Shown here: positions 6,539 to 13,369 of the stretch, piece by piece
Layout of the letters: the number at the start of each line of letters is the position of its first letter
Position numbering within the stretch: position 1 is the first letter of the stretch
Source of the DNA: Nocardioides rubriscoriae
GTDB lineage: Bacteria; Actinomycetota; Actinomycetes; Propionibacteriales; Nocardioidaceae
Length of the DNA: 64,000 nt
Direction: 5' to 3'
Assembly (NCBI RefSeq): GCF_008087085.1
Contig: NZ_VIYJ01000013.1
Span: 1-64,000, forward strand
Notes under the pieces: model-generated
Told to the model about the DNA's origin: nothing
Databases searched by the model: none
What the model saw: the letters and a program-made list of their open reading frames with translations, nothing else
Program-made: the position numbers and the translations under genes

Positions 6539-8209
6539 ATGCAGGCAGTCCGCGGGGCCGAGCAGCGCGAGCGCGACCTCGCTGCCACCCTCGACGCGGT
6601 GCTCGCCGGCGGTGCCGCCGACCTACCGCCAGACGAGCGGTCGGGGCCGTCCCACCTCGACCCGCACTGGTCCGAGAGCCTGGCCCTGCTGCGCCTGACG
6701 CTCGCCGGGTGCTGGCGCGAGGCGGTGGCCGCCGCCGCGGCCCTGCCCGACGTCACCCTCGACCCCGCGGCCCGTCACCTGCGTCGCGCCGTCCTGACCT
6801 GGACCGCGGCCGGTGACCCGTCCCCCCGCAGCACCGCGGTCCTGAGCGACGCGCTGACCGACCTGCCCGACCCGACCCACGCGCTCGGCCGGTTCGCCGG
6901 GCACATGCTCGTCGAGGGCCTGCTCGCCCACGCGCGCCTCGACCTGGCCGCCGCGGCGATCGACGCGCTCGGCCCCGACCTGTGGCGCCCACTGGTGCTG
7001 GGCGGTCGCGTGCACGCGTGGACCGCGATGGCGTCCCTGTGCCGCGTGCGGGTCCTGGCCTTCCGTGGTCGGGTCGCCGAGGCCGACGCCGCGCTGCGCG
7101 CGCTCCCGGACCCGCCGGCCGGGGTGCTGACCGCGCTGCACGCCGGCACCACGTGCCTGGTGCGCGGCAACCAGCTCGCCGTCGCCGACGTACGCCGGCT
7201 GGTCGCCGAGGTCCGCCTGCAGGCGCCCGTCGCGGTCGACCACCTCAGCGCGGGCGCGCAGATGCTGGCGGCGTTCGGGCTGGTCGCGACCGGCGACGTC
7301 GAGGAGGCGGCACGCTGCGTCCTGCTCGCGGGCGGCGACGAGGCGCTGACCCGGCTCGACGTGATCGACCGGGCCCTGGGCCTGGAGATGCTGGTCGTGC
7401 TGGCCCTGGCCGCGGGCGACCTCGACGCCGCCGGGGCGTGGGCCGACCAGGCCACCGGGCTGCTGGCCTCGCCGATCGCCGACTCGACGGTGGCCCGCCT
7501 GCTCAGTCGCCACGCGTTCGCCGAGGGTCGCGCCGACGACGCCGTGGTGTGGGGCGAGCGGGCCGTCGCGCGCGCCCGGGAGGTCGACCGGGTCATCGAG
7601 GAGGCGGAGGGCGAGATCGTGCTGGGCCGTGCGCGGATCCTGCGTCGCGGCGACGGTGGGCTGGTCGAGGCGGTGCGCGCGCTCGAGGCGATGGTCGCCG
7701 CGGCCGAACGCCGTGGGCACCGCTCGGCGCGCTCGGCGGCCGCGCGCGAGCTCCGCCCGGTCGGGCTGCGGCTGCGCCCGCTGGCGGGCAGCGGCTGGGC
7801 CGGCCTCTCCCCGCGCGAGGCCGAGGTCGCGCGCCTGGTCGTCGAGGGCGCGTCCAACCGGGAGGTCGCGGCCCGGCTGCACGTCTCGGAGCACACGGTA
7901 CGGGCGCACGTGTCGAGGGTCCTCGCGGCGTTCGGGGTCGCGACCCGCGCGGCGCTGCCCGCCGTCGCGGGCCTCGAGGGCGGGCGGGCCGGACCGCGCC
8001 CGGCCCTGACCCCGCGCCAGGCCGAGGTCGCGCAGCTGGTGGCCGACGGGCTCGGCAACCGGGCCATCAGCGAGCGGCTCGGGCTCTCGCCGCGCACGGT
8101 CGAGAAGCACGTCGGCGACATCCTGCTGCGGTGGGACCTGTCGGGGCGCACCGCCATCGCGAGGGAGGTCAGCGCGTTGCGCGCCGAGGGGTCCTTGCGT
8201 GGCGTGTAA
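6539..8209 (+). CDS. Transcriptional regulator with two tandem LuxR-type HTH domains
   Basis: A 556-residue regulator. Residues ~1-410 form an Ala/Leu/Arg-rich helical repeat (TPR-like) region, as in the C-terminal half of LAL/MalT regulators, but there is no P-loop ATPase domain. Two complete LuxR helix-turn-helix domains follow. The first spans about 422-476 (LSPREAEVARLVVEGASNRE, then VSEHTVRAHV). The second spans about 489-542 (LTPRQAEVAQLVADGLGNRA, then LSPRTVEKHV). Almost all LuxR regulators have one such domain. The stop codon lies inside a perfect 16-bp palindrome that also covers the start of the next gene, so the two genes are tightly linked. Confidence 0.9.
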   Translation: MQAVRGAEQRERDLAATLDAVLAGGAADLPPDERSGPSHLDPHWSESLALLRLTLAGCWREAVAAAAALPDVTLDPAARHLRRAVLTWTAAGDPSPRSTAVLSDALTDLPDPTHALGRFAGHMLVEGLLAHARLDLAAAAIDALGPDLWRPLVLGGRVHAWTAMASLCRVRVLAFRGRVAEADAALRALPDPPAGVLTALHAGTTCLVRGNQLAVADVRRLVAEVRLQAPVAVDHLSAGAQMLAAFGLVATGDVEEAARCVLLAGGDEALTRLDVIDRALGLEMLVVLALAAGDLDAAGAWADQATGLLASPIADSTVARLLSRHAFAEGRADDAVVWGERAVARAREVDRVIEEAEGEIVLGRARILRRGDGGLVEAVRALEAMVAAAERRGHRSARSAAARELRPVGLRLRPLAGSGWAGLSPREAEVARLVVEGASNREVAARLHVSEHTVRAHVSRVLAAFGVATRAALPAVAGLEGGRAGPRPALTPRQAEVAQLVADGLGNRAISERLGLSPRTVEKHVGDILLRWDLSGRTAIAREVSALRAEGSLRGV

Positions 8210-8220
8210 TCATGATTACA
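8205..8220. promoter_or_regulatory. Perfect 16-bp palindrome TGTAATCATGATTACA
   Basis: Perfect inverted repeat, AT-rich in a very GC-rich setting, that contains the TAA stop of the double-LuxR gene and ends at the first base of the next ATG. A second ATGATTACA half-site follows at 8220-8228. The position suggests a repressor or activator site controlling the downstream gene, perhaps bound by that gene's product or by the LuxR-type protein. The palindrome is seen directly; the binder is not known. Confidence 0.5.
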
Positions 8221-8744
8221 TGATTACAAACGAGATGCAGGAACGGGTGAGGGGCTGGTTCGCCGGTCGCCTCCCGCAGGAGTGGACCACCGTCGCGCCC
8301 CGCGTGAGCGTCGACCGTGAGGAGGTCGTGGTCGTGCTGACGACCGACGACGTGACCCTGGCCGTGGACGCCTCCGACGCCGAGCGGGCCGAGGCCCGGG
8401 CCGGACGCGCCCGCGCCTTTCGCGAGGAGACCCGCGACGCGCGGGTCGCGATCGCCCGGGAAGCCGAGCACCGCTTCGAGCGCAAGGTGTCGTGGGGGGC
8501 CGTGGTCGGCGATCACGAGGAGCTGTGGACCCACGTCTCGGCCCCGGTGATGACCCGGCTGCGCCAGCCCCAGCGGCTGGTGCTCGACACCCTCGTCGAC
8601 GCCGGGGTCGCCAAGTCGCGGTCCGAGGCGCTGGCCTGGTGCGTGCGCCTGGTCGGGCAGCACGAGGACGACTGGCTCGCCGAGCTGCGCGCGGCGATGG
8701 AGTCGGTCGCCGACGTGCGCCGCAAGGGCCCGGCGGCGTCGTAG
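8220..8744 (+). CDS. Hypothetical protein with possible DNA-binding C-terminus
   Basis: A 174-residue charged soluble protein of no family I can name. The middle (residues ~60-90) is very rich in Arg, Ala and Glu and likely helical. The C-terminus (LVLDTLVDAGVAKSRSEALA, then WCVRLVGQHEDDWLAELRAA) resembles the 'RSEALawcv' helix of ribbon-helix-helix-like proteins, so DNA binding is possible but unproven. ATG 8220 overlaps the palindrome at 8205-8220; ATG 8235 is an alternative start, and neither has a strong ribosome site. It follows the double-LuxR regulator by 10 nt. Confidence 0.6.
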   Translation: MITNEMQERVRGWFAGRLPQEWTTVAPRVSVDREEVVVVLTTDDVTLAVDASDAERAEARAGRARAFREETRDARVAIAREAEHRFERKVSWGAVVGDHEELWTHVSAPVMTRLRQPQRLVLDTLVDAGVAKSRSEALAWCVRLVGQHEDDWLAELRAAMESVADVRRKGPAAS

Positions 8745-8763
8745 CGGCCCGGCGGTCCCGCGG

Positions 8764-8946
8764 TCAGTCGACGACGACGGCCAGCACCGGGCGGTGCTGC
8801 TCGGCGCGGGTGCGCAGGCCGCCGCGGCGGCGTACGGCGTTGGTCACGAAGACGACCTGGGCGTCGCCGGCGGCGGCCAGCTCACGCATCGTGAGCGAGG
8901 TCGTGGCGGCGGTGCGGGCGGCCGTGCGGGAGGTGGTGCGCGTCAT
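8764..8946 (-). CDS. Duplicated small protein, copy A (60 aa)
   Basis: A 60-residue basic peptide whose C-terminal half (QVVFVTNAVRRRGGLRTRAE, then QHRPVLAVVVD) is nearly the same as in the next small gene at 9026-9214. ATG 8946 is preceded by AAGGAA at good spacing, supporting translation. The N-terminal half is Thr/Ala/Arg-rich and poorly conserved between the copies (MTRTTSRTAARTAATTSLTM). No domain, signal peptide or membrane segment is recognised. Its tail faces the end of the 8220-8744 gene. Conservation of the C-terminal amino acids between copies suggests a real product. Confidence 0.5.
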   Translation of the reverse strand: MTRTTSRTAARTAATTSLTMRELAAAGDAQVVFVTNAVRRRGGLRTRAEQHRPVLAVVVD

Positions 8947-9025
8947 GGCGGTTCCTTCAGGTCGGGGAGAGGTGCACCTGGAGGAGCCGGCCGGCGCGCC
9001 CGTGATACGCGCGGTGACCAGGTCG

Positions 9026-9214
9026 TCAGCGCACGACGACCGCGAGCACCGGACGGTGCTGCTCGGAGCGGGTGCGCAGGCCCCCGCGACGGCGTACGGC
9101 GTTGGTCACGAACACGACCTGGTCACGCTCGGGCAGGGCGCGGGTCGGGTCGGGGGCGGGAGCGGGGAGCTCGTGGAGGGTCACGGTGGTGCGGGAGGGG
9201 GACGTCTGGCGCAT
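9026..9214 (-). CDS. Duplicated small protein, copy B (62 aa)
   Basis: Paralogue of the small gene at 8764-8946, on the same strand and 79 bp away from it. The C-terminal 32 residues (QVVFVTNAVRRRGGLRTRSE, then QHRPVLAVVVR) match copy A with about two changes, while the proline-rich N-terminal half (HELPAPAPDPTRALPERD) differs. ATG 9214 has a GAGGAC sequence upstream at a somewhat long distance; a GTG at 9232 is an alternative. The DNA of the conserved part, about 95 bp, is roughly 85 % identical between copies by eye. Function unknown. It is divergent from recQ. Confidence 0.5.
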   Translation of the reverse strand: MRQTSPSRTTVTLHELPAPAPDPTRALPERDQVVFVTNAVRRRGGLRTRSEQHRPVLAVVVR

Positions 9215-9436
9215 GGTGGGTACTGTCCTCACGTTGATTTCGGAATCCTGCGTGAAACCTGCGGGAGCCGCTGCCCGGGCGTTGACCGGTCGCTCGTCCC
9301 GTGCCGCGGACGCTAGGCCCGCCCGGCGGGCGGCGGCATCGGGGTTTCGGCTACTTCAGCGGCGTCGACCTGGCCCGGGGCCGGGCCTGTGGAGGACGGC
9401 GTACGCCTGTCGGCACGCGCTGGTAGACAGGCAGGC

Positions 9437-11560
9437 ATGCCCACCGCCTCGCCCGACACCGACGTGACCACCACCCGCGAGGCCGCCGAGGCCCACTTGC
9501 GGGCCCTGGTCGGTCGCGACGACGCCGCCCTGCGCGACGACCAGTGGACGGCGATCGAGGCCCTCGCGGTCGGCCGGAGCCGGGCCCTGGTCGTGCAGAA
9601 GACGGGCTGGGGCAAGTCGGCGGTCTACTTCGTGGCGACCCTGCTGCTGCGCGCGCAGGGCGCCGGCCCGACCGTCATCGTCTCCCCCCTGCTGGCCCTG
9701 ATGCGCAACCAGATCGCCGCCGCCGAGCGGGCCGGCATCCGTGCGGTGACGATCAACTCGACCAACCTCGAGCAGTGGGACCAGACCCACCGCGCGATCG
9801 CGGCCGGCGAGGTCGACGTGCTGCTCGTGAGCCCCGAGCGGCTCAACAACCCGGGGTTCCGCGACGAGGTGCTGCCGCGGCTGGCGGCCACCTGCGGGCT
9901 GCTCGTGGTCGACGAGGCCCACTGCATCAGCGACTGGGGCCACGACTTCCGTCCCGACTACCGCCGCATCCGCACCCTGCTCGGCGAGCTGCCCCGCGGC
10001 ATCCCCGTGCTCGCCACGACCGCGACGGCCAACGCGCGCGTCACCACCGACGTCGCCGAGCAGCTCGGCACCGACACCCTGGTGCTGCGCGGCTCCCTCG
10101 ACCGCGAGTCGCTGCGCCTGGGCGTCGTACGGCTCAAGACGGCCCAGCAGCGGCTGGCCTGGCTGGCCGACCACCTCGCCGAGCAGCCCGGCTCCGGCAT
10201 CGTCTATTGCCTCACCGTCGCCGCGACCCACGAGGTCGCCGACTACCTCCGCTCGCGCGGTCACGAGGTCGCCGCCTACTCCGGCCAGACCGAGACCACC
10301 GAGCGGATGGCCCTCGAGGAGGCGCTGATCACCGGGCGGGTCAAGGCGCTGGTCGCCACCAGCGCGCTGGGCATGGGCTTCGACGCGACCCTCGGCTTCG
10401 TGGTCAACCTGGGGGCGCCGCAGTCGCCGGTCGCCTACTACCAGCAGGTCGGCCGTGCCGGTCGTGGCGTGCCGGCCGACCCCGGGGCGACCGTCGTGCT
10501 GCTCCCGGCGCTCGAGGACCGCGACATCTGGGCCTACTTCGGGTCGCTGACCTTCCCGCCCGAGGCCCAGGTGCGCCAGACCCTTGAGGTGATGGCCGCC
10601 GAGGGGCGGGCCATGTCGACCGCCGCGCTCGAGACCCGCGTCGAGCTCAGCCGCAACCGCCTCGAGCAGATGCTCAAGGTCCTCGACGTCGACGGCGCCG
10701 TACGCCGCGTCAAGGGCGGGTGGGAGGCCACCGGCCAGCCGTGGTCCTACGACGAGGAGCGCTACCGCCGCGTGCGCGAGGCCCGCGAGCGCGAGCAGCA
10801 GGCGATGCTCGACTACCTCGCCACCGACCGGTGCCGGATGCGCTACCTGCGCGACCAGCTCGACGACCACGTCGACGAGGGAGGTGCCGTCGACTGCGGG
10901 CGCTGCGACAACTGCGGCGGGCTCGTCCTCGACGCCGCGGTGTCCGAGGCCGCCGTGGCCGAGGCGGACCAGCGCCTCTCGCGGCCCGGCGTACCCGTCG
11001 AGCCGCGCAGGCTGTGGCCCACGGGGCTCGCCGCGATGGGCATCGAGCTCAAGGGCAAGATCTCCGCCGGTGCCGAGGAGGGCCGCGCGATCGCCCGGCT
11101 CACCGACCTCGGCCACGGGCAGGCGCTGCGCGACCTCTTCCGGCCCGGTGCCGGCGACGTCCCGGTGCCACCGGGCCTGGCCCGCGCGCTGGTCGAGGTG
11201 CTGATGGACTGGCGCCCGCAGGTCGACGGCCTCGTCGTCGTCGAGTCGCTGTCGCGGCCCACGCTCACCGCCGACCTGGCCGCCAACCTGTCGTCGTTCC
11301 TCAAGAAGCCGCTGCTTGGCCGCTACGCCGTGGTCGACCCCGACCTCGAGCCCGGTCGCGGCGCGATGAACTCCGCCCAGCGGGTCTCGGTCGTCGGGCG
11401 CCGCTTCGCCCTCGAGCTCGACGAGCCGGTCGACGACCGCCGGCTGCTGCTGGTCGACGACCTGTCGGCCACCGGCTGGACGCTGACCCGCGCCGCCGTG
11501 GCGCTGCGCGCCCGCGGTGCGGCGGCGGTGCTGCCCCTCGTCCTGGGGGTCGAGCGATGA
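9437..11560 (+). CDS. recQ: RecQ-type DNA helicase fused to a phosphoribosyltransferase-like domain
   Basis: A 707-residue ATP-dependent 3'-5' DNA helicase of superfamily 2, RecQ class. Motif I is QKTGWGKSAVY (about 53-63), the Walker B/DEAH box is VVDEAHCISDWGHDF (about 157), and motif VI is YYQQVGRAGRG (about 336). The zinc-binding RecQ-Ct region is CRMRYLRDQLDDH then DCGRCDNCGG (about 465-495). No HRDC domain follows. Instead the C-terminal ~150 residues form a type I phosphoribosyltransferase-like fold with a PRPP loop, LLLVDDLSATGWTLTRAAVA (about 669-688). The fusion could sense nucleotides or process repair by-products, but that role is unproven. ATG 9437 has only a weak ribosome site. 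Confidence 0.9.
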   Translation: MPTASPDTDVTTTREAAEAHLRALVGRDDAALRDDQWTAIEALAVGRSRALVVQKTGWGKSAVYFVATLLLRAQGAGPTVIVSPLLALMRNQIAAAERAGIRAVTINSTNLEQWDQTHRAIAAGEVDVLLVSPERLNNPGFRDEVLPRLAATCGLLVVDEAHCISDWGHDFRPDYRRIRTLLGELPRGIPVLATTATANARVTTDVAEQLGTDTLVLRGSLDRESLRLGVVRLKTAQQRLAWLADHLAEQPGSGIVYCLTVAATHEVADYLRSRGHEVAAYSGQTETTERMALEEALITGRVKALVATSALGMGFDATLGFVVNLGAPQSPVAYYQQVGRAGRGVPADPGATVVLLPALEDRDIWAYFGSLTFPPEAQVRQTLEVMAAEGRAMSTAALETRVELSRNRLEQMLKVLDVDGAVRRVKGGWEATGQPWSYDEERYRRVREAREREQQAMLDYLATDRCRMRYLRDQLDDHVDEGGAVDCGRCDNCGGLVLDAAVSEAAVAEADQRLSRPGVPVEPRRLWPTGLAAMGIELKGKISAGAEEGRAIARLTDLGHGQALRDLFRPGAGDVPVPPGLARALVEVLMDWRPQVDGLVVVESLSRPTLTADLAANLSSFLKKPLLGRYAVVDPDLEPGRGAMNSAQRVSVVGRRFALELDEPVDDRRLLLVDDLSATGWTLTRAAVALRARGAAAVLPLVLGVER

Positions 11561-11575
11561 TAGCATCACTGCTAT
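11560..11575. promoter_or_regulatory. Inverted repeat ATAGCA-N4-TGCTAT over the XRE gene start
   Basis: A perfect 6-bp-arm inverted repeat (11560-11565 and 11570-11575) lies between the recQ stop and the XRE gene and overlaps the ATG at 11574. A palindrome at this place is the usual autoregulation site of toxin-antitoxin operons, where the XRE antitoxin binds its own promoter. Binding is inferred. Confidence 0.5.
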
Positions 11576-11915
11576 GGGCACGATGGGCAACGACCTGGTC
11601 CGAGAGGCCCGCAAGCGCGCGCGGCTGACCCAACGCGAGCTCGCCGAGCGGGCCGGCACCACGCAGAGCGCGATCGCGCGGCTCGAGTCGGGACGCACCC
11701 GGCCCGCGTTCGACGACGTGCTGCGGCTGCTGCGTCTGTGCGGGATGGACCTCGACGTGATGCTGGTCGAGCGCGACGACTCCGACTGGAGCCAGGCGCA
11801 GGCGCTGCTGCGACTGAGTCCGAGCGACCGGCTCGACGAGGCGGCTCGACTCGCCCGAGCGATGCAGCAGTTCCACGAGGAGGTGGAGCGTGGGCGCTCC
11901 CAGCTTCCGGCCTGA
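11574..11915 (+). CDS. XRE-family HTH protein, likely antitoxin
   Basis: A 113-residue protein with a Cro/C1-type helix-turn-helix at residues ~10-60 (LVREARKRARLTQRELAERA, then GTTQSAIARLESGRTRPAFD), the five-helix XRE DNA-binding fold. The C-terminal half (SQAQALLRLSPSDRLDEAAR) is helical and acidic, as expected of a partner-binding or neutralising segment. The start lies inside the inverted repeat at 11560-11575, indicating autoregulation. Its last 26 nt overlap the start of the nucleotidyltransferase gene in another frame, so the two are translationally coupled like an antitoxin-toxin pair. Confidence 0.8.
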   Translation: MGTMGNDLVREARKRARLTQRELAERAGTTQSAIARLESGRTRPAFDDVLRLLRLCGMDLDVMLVERDDSDWSQAQALLRLSPSDRLDEAARLARAMQQFHEEVERGRSQLPA

Positions 11916-12399
11916 GGAGATCGTGCGCGCACTGGTCGCCCGCGATGTCGCCTTCATCCTGATCGGCGGTCTCGCCGCTCGGGCCCACGGCTCCAACATG
12001 CTGACCAGTGACGTCGACATCACCCCGGACCGTGCGTTGGACAACCTGGCCCGCCTGAGCGAGGCGCTGAACGATCTGGAGGCCACGGTTCGCGCCGACG
12101 GGGTGGACGGAGGGCTCCCGTTCACCCACGACGCCGAGTCGCTGGCGGCCGCCGGGGTGTGGAACCTGACCACGCGCTACGGCGACCTCGACATCTCGAT
12201 GGTGCCGTCCGGCACCGGCGGCTACAGCGACCTGGCGCAGGAGGCCGTCGAGGAGACGGCGTACGGCACCCGCATCAAGATCGCCGCCCTCGCCGACGTC
12301 ATCCGCAGCAAGCAGGCCGCCAACCGCCCGAAGGACCAGCGCGTGCTCCCGGTGCTCCGTGAGATCCTGGCGACCCGTCACGAGCGCGAGCGGTCGTAG
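11890..12399 (+). CDS. Nucleotidyltransferase-fold protein, likely toxin of a TA pair
   Basis: A 169-residue protein of the AbiEii/MNT-like (DUF6036-type) nucleotidyltransferase group. The active-site signature is present: FILIGGLAARAHGSNMLTSD then VDI, giving GG at 26-27 and the DxD metal ligands Asp41 and Asp43. LDISMVPSG about residue 100 may supply the third carboxylate. Such proteins transfer nucleotides to tRNA or proteins, and several act as toxins neutralised by an antitoxin encoded upstream. GTG 11890 has an AGGAGG ribosome site seven bases upstream inside the XRE gene. The toxin role is inferred from the gene pair. Confidence 0.7.
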   Translation: MGAPSFRPEEIVRALVARDVAFILIGGLAARAHGSNMLTSDVDITPDRALDNLARLSEALNDLEATVRADGVDGGLPFTHDAESLAAAGVWNLTTRYGDLDISMVPSGTGGYSDLAQEAVEETAYGTRIKIAALADVIRSKQAANRPKDQRVLPVLREILATRHERERS

Positions 12400-12408
12400 G
12401 GTCGAGCC

Positions 12409-13284
12409 ATGCGTTTCGGCCTCACGATCCTGACCGACCTCCCTTGGGCCGAGGCCCGCCCGCGCTGGCAGGCGGCCGAGGAGATGGGGTTCGACCACGC
12501 CTGGACCTACGACCACCTGGTGTGGGGCGGGCTGCCCGAGTCGCCCTGGGTGACCCCGACGCCGGTGCTGGGCGCGGCGGCGCAGGTCACGACCAGGATC
12601 GGGCTCGGCACCCTGGTCGCCTCGCCCAACTTCCGCCACCCCTACCTGCTGTTCCGCGACGCCCAGGCGCTCGAGGACCTCACCGACGGCCGGTTCCTGC
12701 TCGGCGTCGGCACCGGCGGCAACCTCGACGCCACCGTGCTCGACCTCCCCGAGCTGAGCGTGGGGGAGCGGGTCGAGCGCTTCCAGGAGTTCACCGAGAC
12801 CCTCGTCGCGCTGCGCGACGGCGACCACGTGACCCGGCAGGGCCGATGGTTCTCCACCGCCGCCGCTCGCACCCTGCCGCCGCTGCGACGTACGCCGCTG
12901 CTCGTGGCCGCCAACGGTCCACGGTCGCTGCGCTTCGCCGCGCGGGTCGGCGACGGCTGGGTCACCACGGGCCCGTCGGTCGAGACCCTCGAGGAGTGGT
13001 GGGCCGGCGTGGCCGCAGCCGCGGCGACCTACGACGAGGCGCTGGCGGCGGCCGGGCGCGGGCCGTGCCCGCGCTACCTGCTCACCGACGCGGCACCCCA
13101 CCTCGAGAGGAGCGGCCGGTTCGCGCTGAGCAGCCGCGGCTTCTTCGAGGAGGTCGCCGGGCGCGCCGGCGAGCTCGGGTTCACCGACCTGGTCACCCAC
13201 TGGCCCCGCCCCGACGACCCCTACGCCGGCGAGCTGGCTGTGCTCGAGGAGGTCGCGCGCGACGTGCTGCCCGCGATGCGCTGA
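12409..13284 (+). CDS. LLM-class flavin-dependent oxidoreductase
   Basis: A 291-residue bacterial-luciferase-like monooxygenase (TIM barrel) that probably uses reduced FMN or coenzyme F420. Family features are MRFGLTILTDLPWAEARPRW, EEMGFDHAWTYDHLVWGGLP, TTRIGLGTLVASPNFRHPYL and FLLGVGTGGNLDATVLD, then VGDGWVTTGPSVETLEEW in the C-terminal part. Actinobacterial members often act on hydrophobic or xenobiotic compounds, but the substrate cannot be read from sequence. ATG 12409 lies 9 nt after the nucleotidyltransferase stop. This spacing suggests read-through from the preceding pair but not necessarily a shared function. Confidence 0.9.
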   Translation: MRFGLTILTDLPWAEARPRWQAAEEMGFDHAWTYDHLVWGGLPESPWVTPTPVLGAAAQVTTRIGLGTLVASPNFRHPYLLFRDAQALEDLTDGRFLLGVGTGGNLDATVLDLPELSVGERVERFQEFTETLVALRDGDHVTRQGRWFSTAAARTLPPLRRTPLLVAANGPRSLRFAARVGDGWVTTGPSVETLEEWWAGVAAAAATYDEALAAAGRGPCPRYLLTDAAPHLERSGRFALSSRGFFEEVAGRAGELGFTDLVTHWPRPDDPYAGELAVLEEVARDVLPAMR

Positions 13285-13343
13285 TCCCGGGGTCCGACCG
13301 CCTGGGGTCCCGCGCATGAGTGCTCCCGGCCTCTTTACGCAGA

Positions 13344-13361
13344 ACTAGAACACGTTCTAGT
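13344..13361. promoter_or_regulatory. KstR-type operator (ACTAGAAC-AC-GTTCTAGT)
   Basis: Perfect 8-bp-arm inverted repeat. Its core TAGAACACGTTCTA (13346-13359) fits the mycobacterial KstR consensus TnnAACnnGTTnnA, bound by the TetR-type repressor of cholesterol and steroid degradation. It ends 8 nt before the GTG start of the amine-dehydrogenase-like gene, where a bound repressor would block transcription. The match is seen; the identity of the regulator is inferred because no kstR gene is recognised in this window. Confidence 0.65.
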
Positions 13362-13369
13362 GTGCGGGC

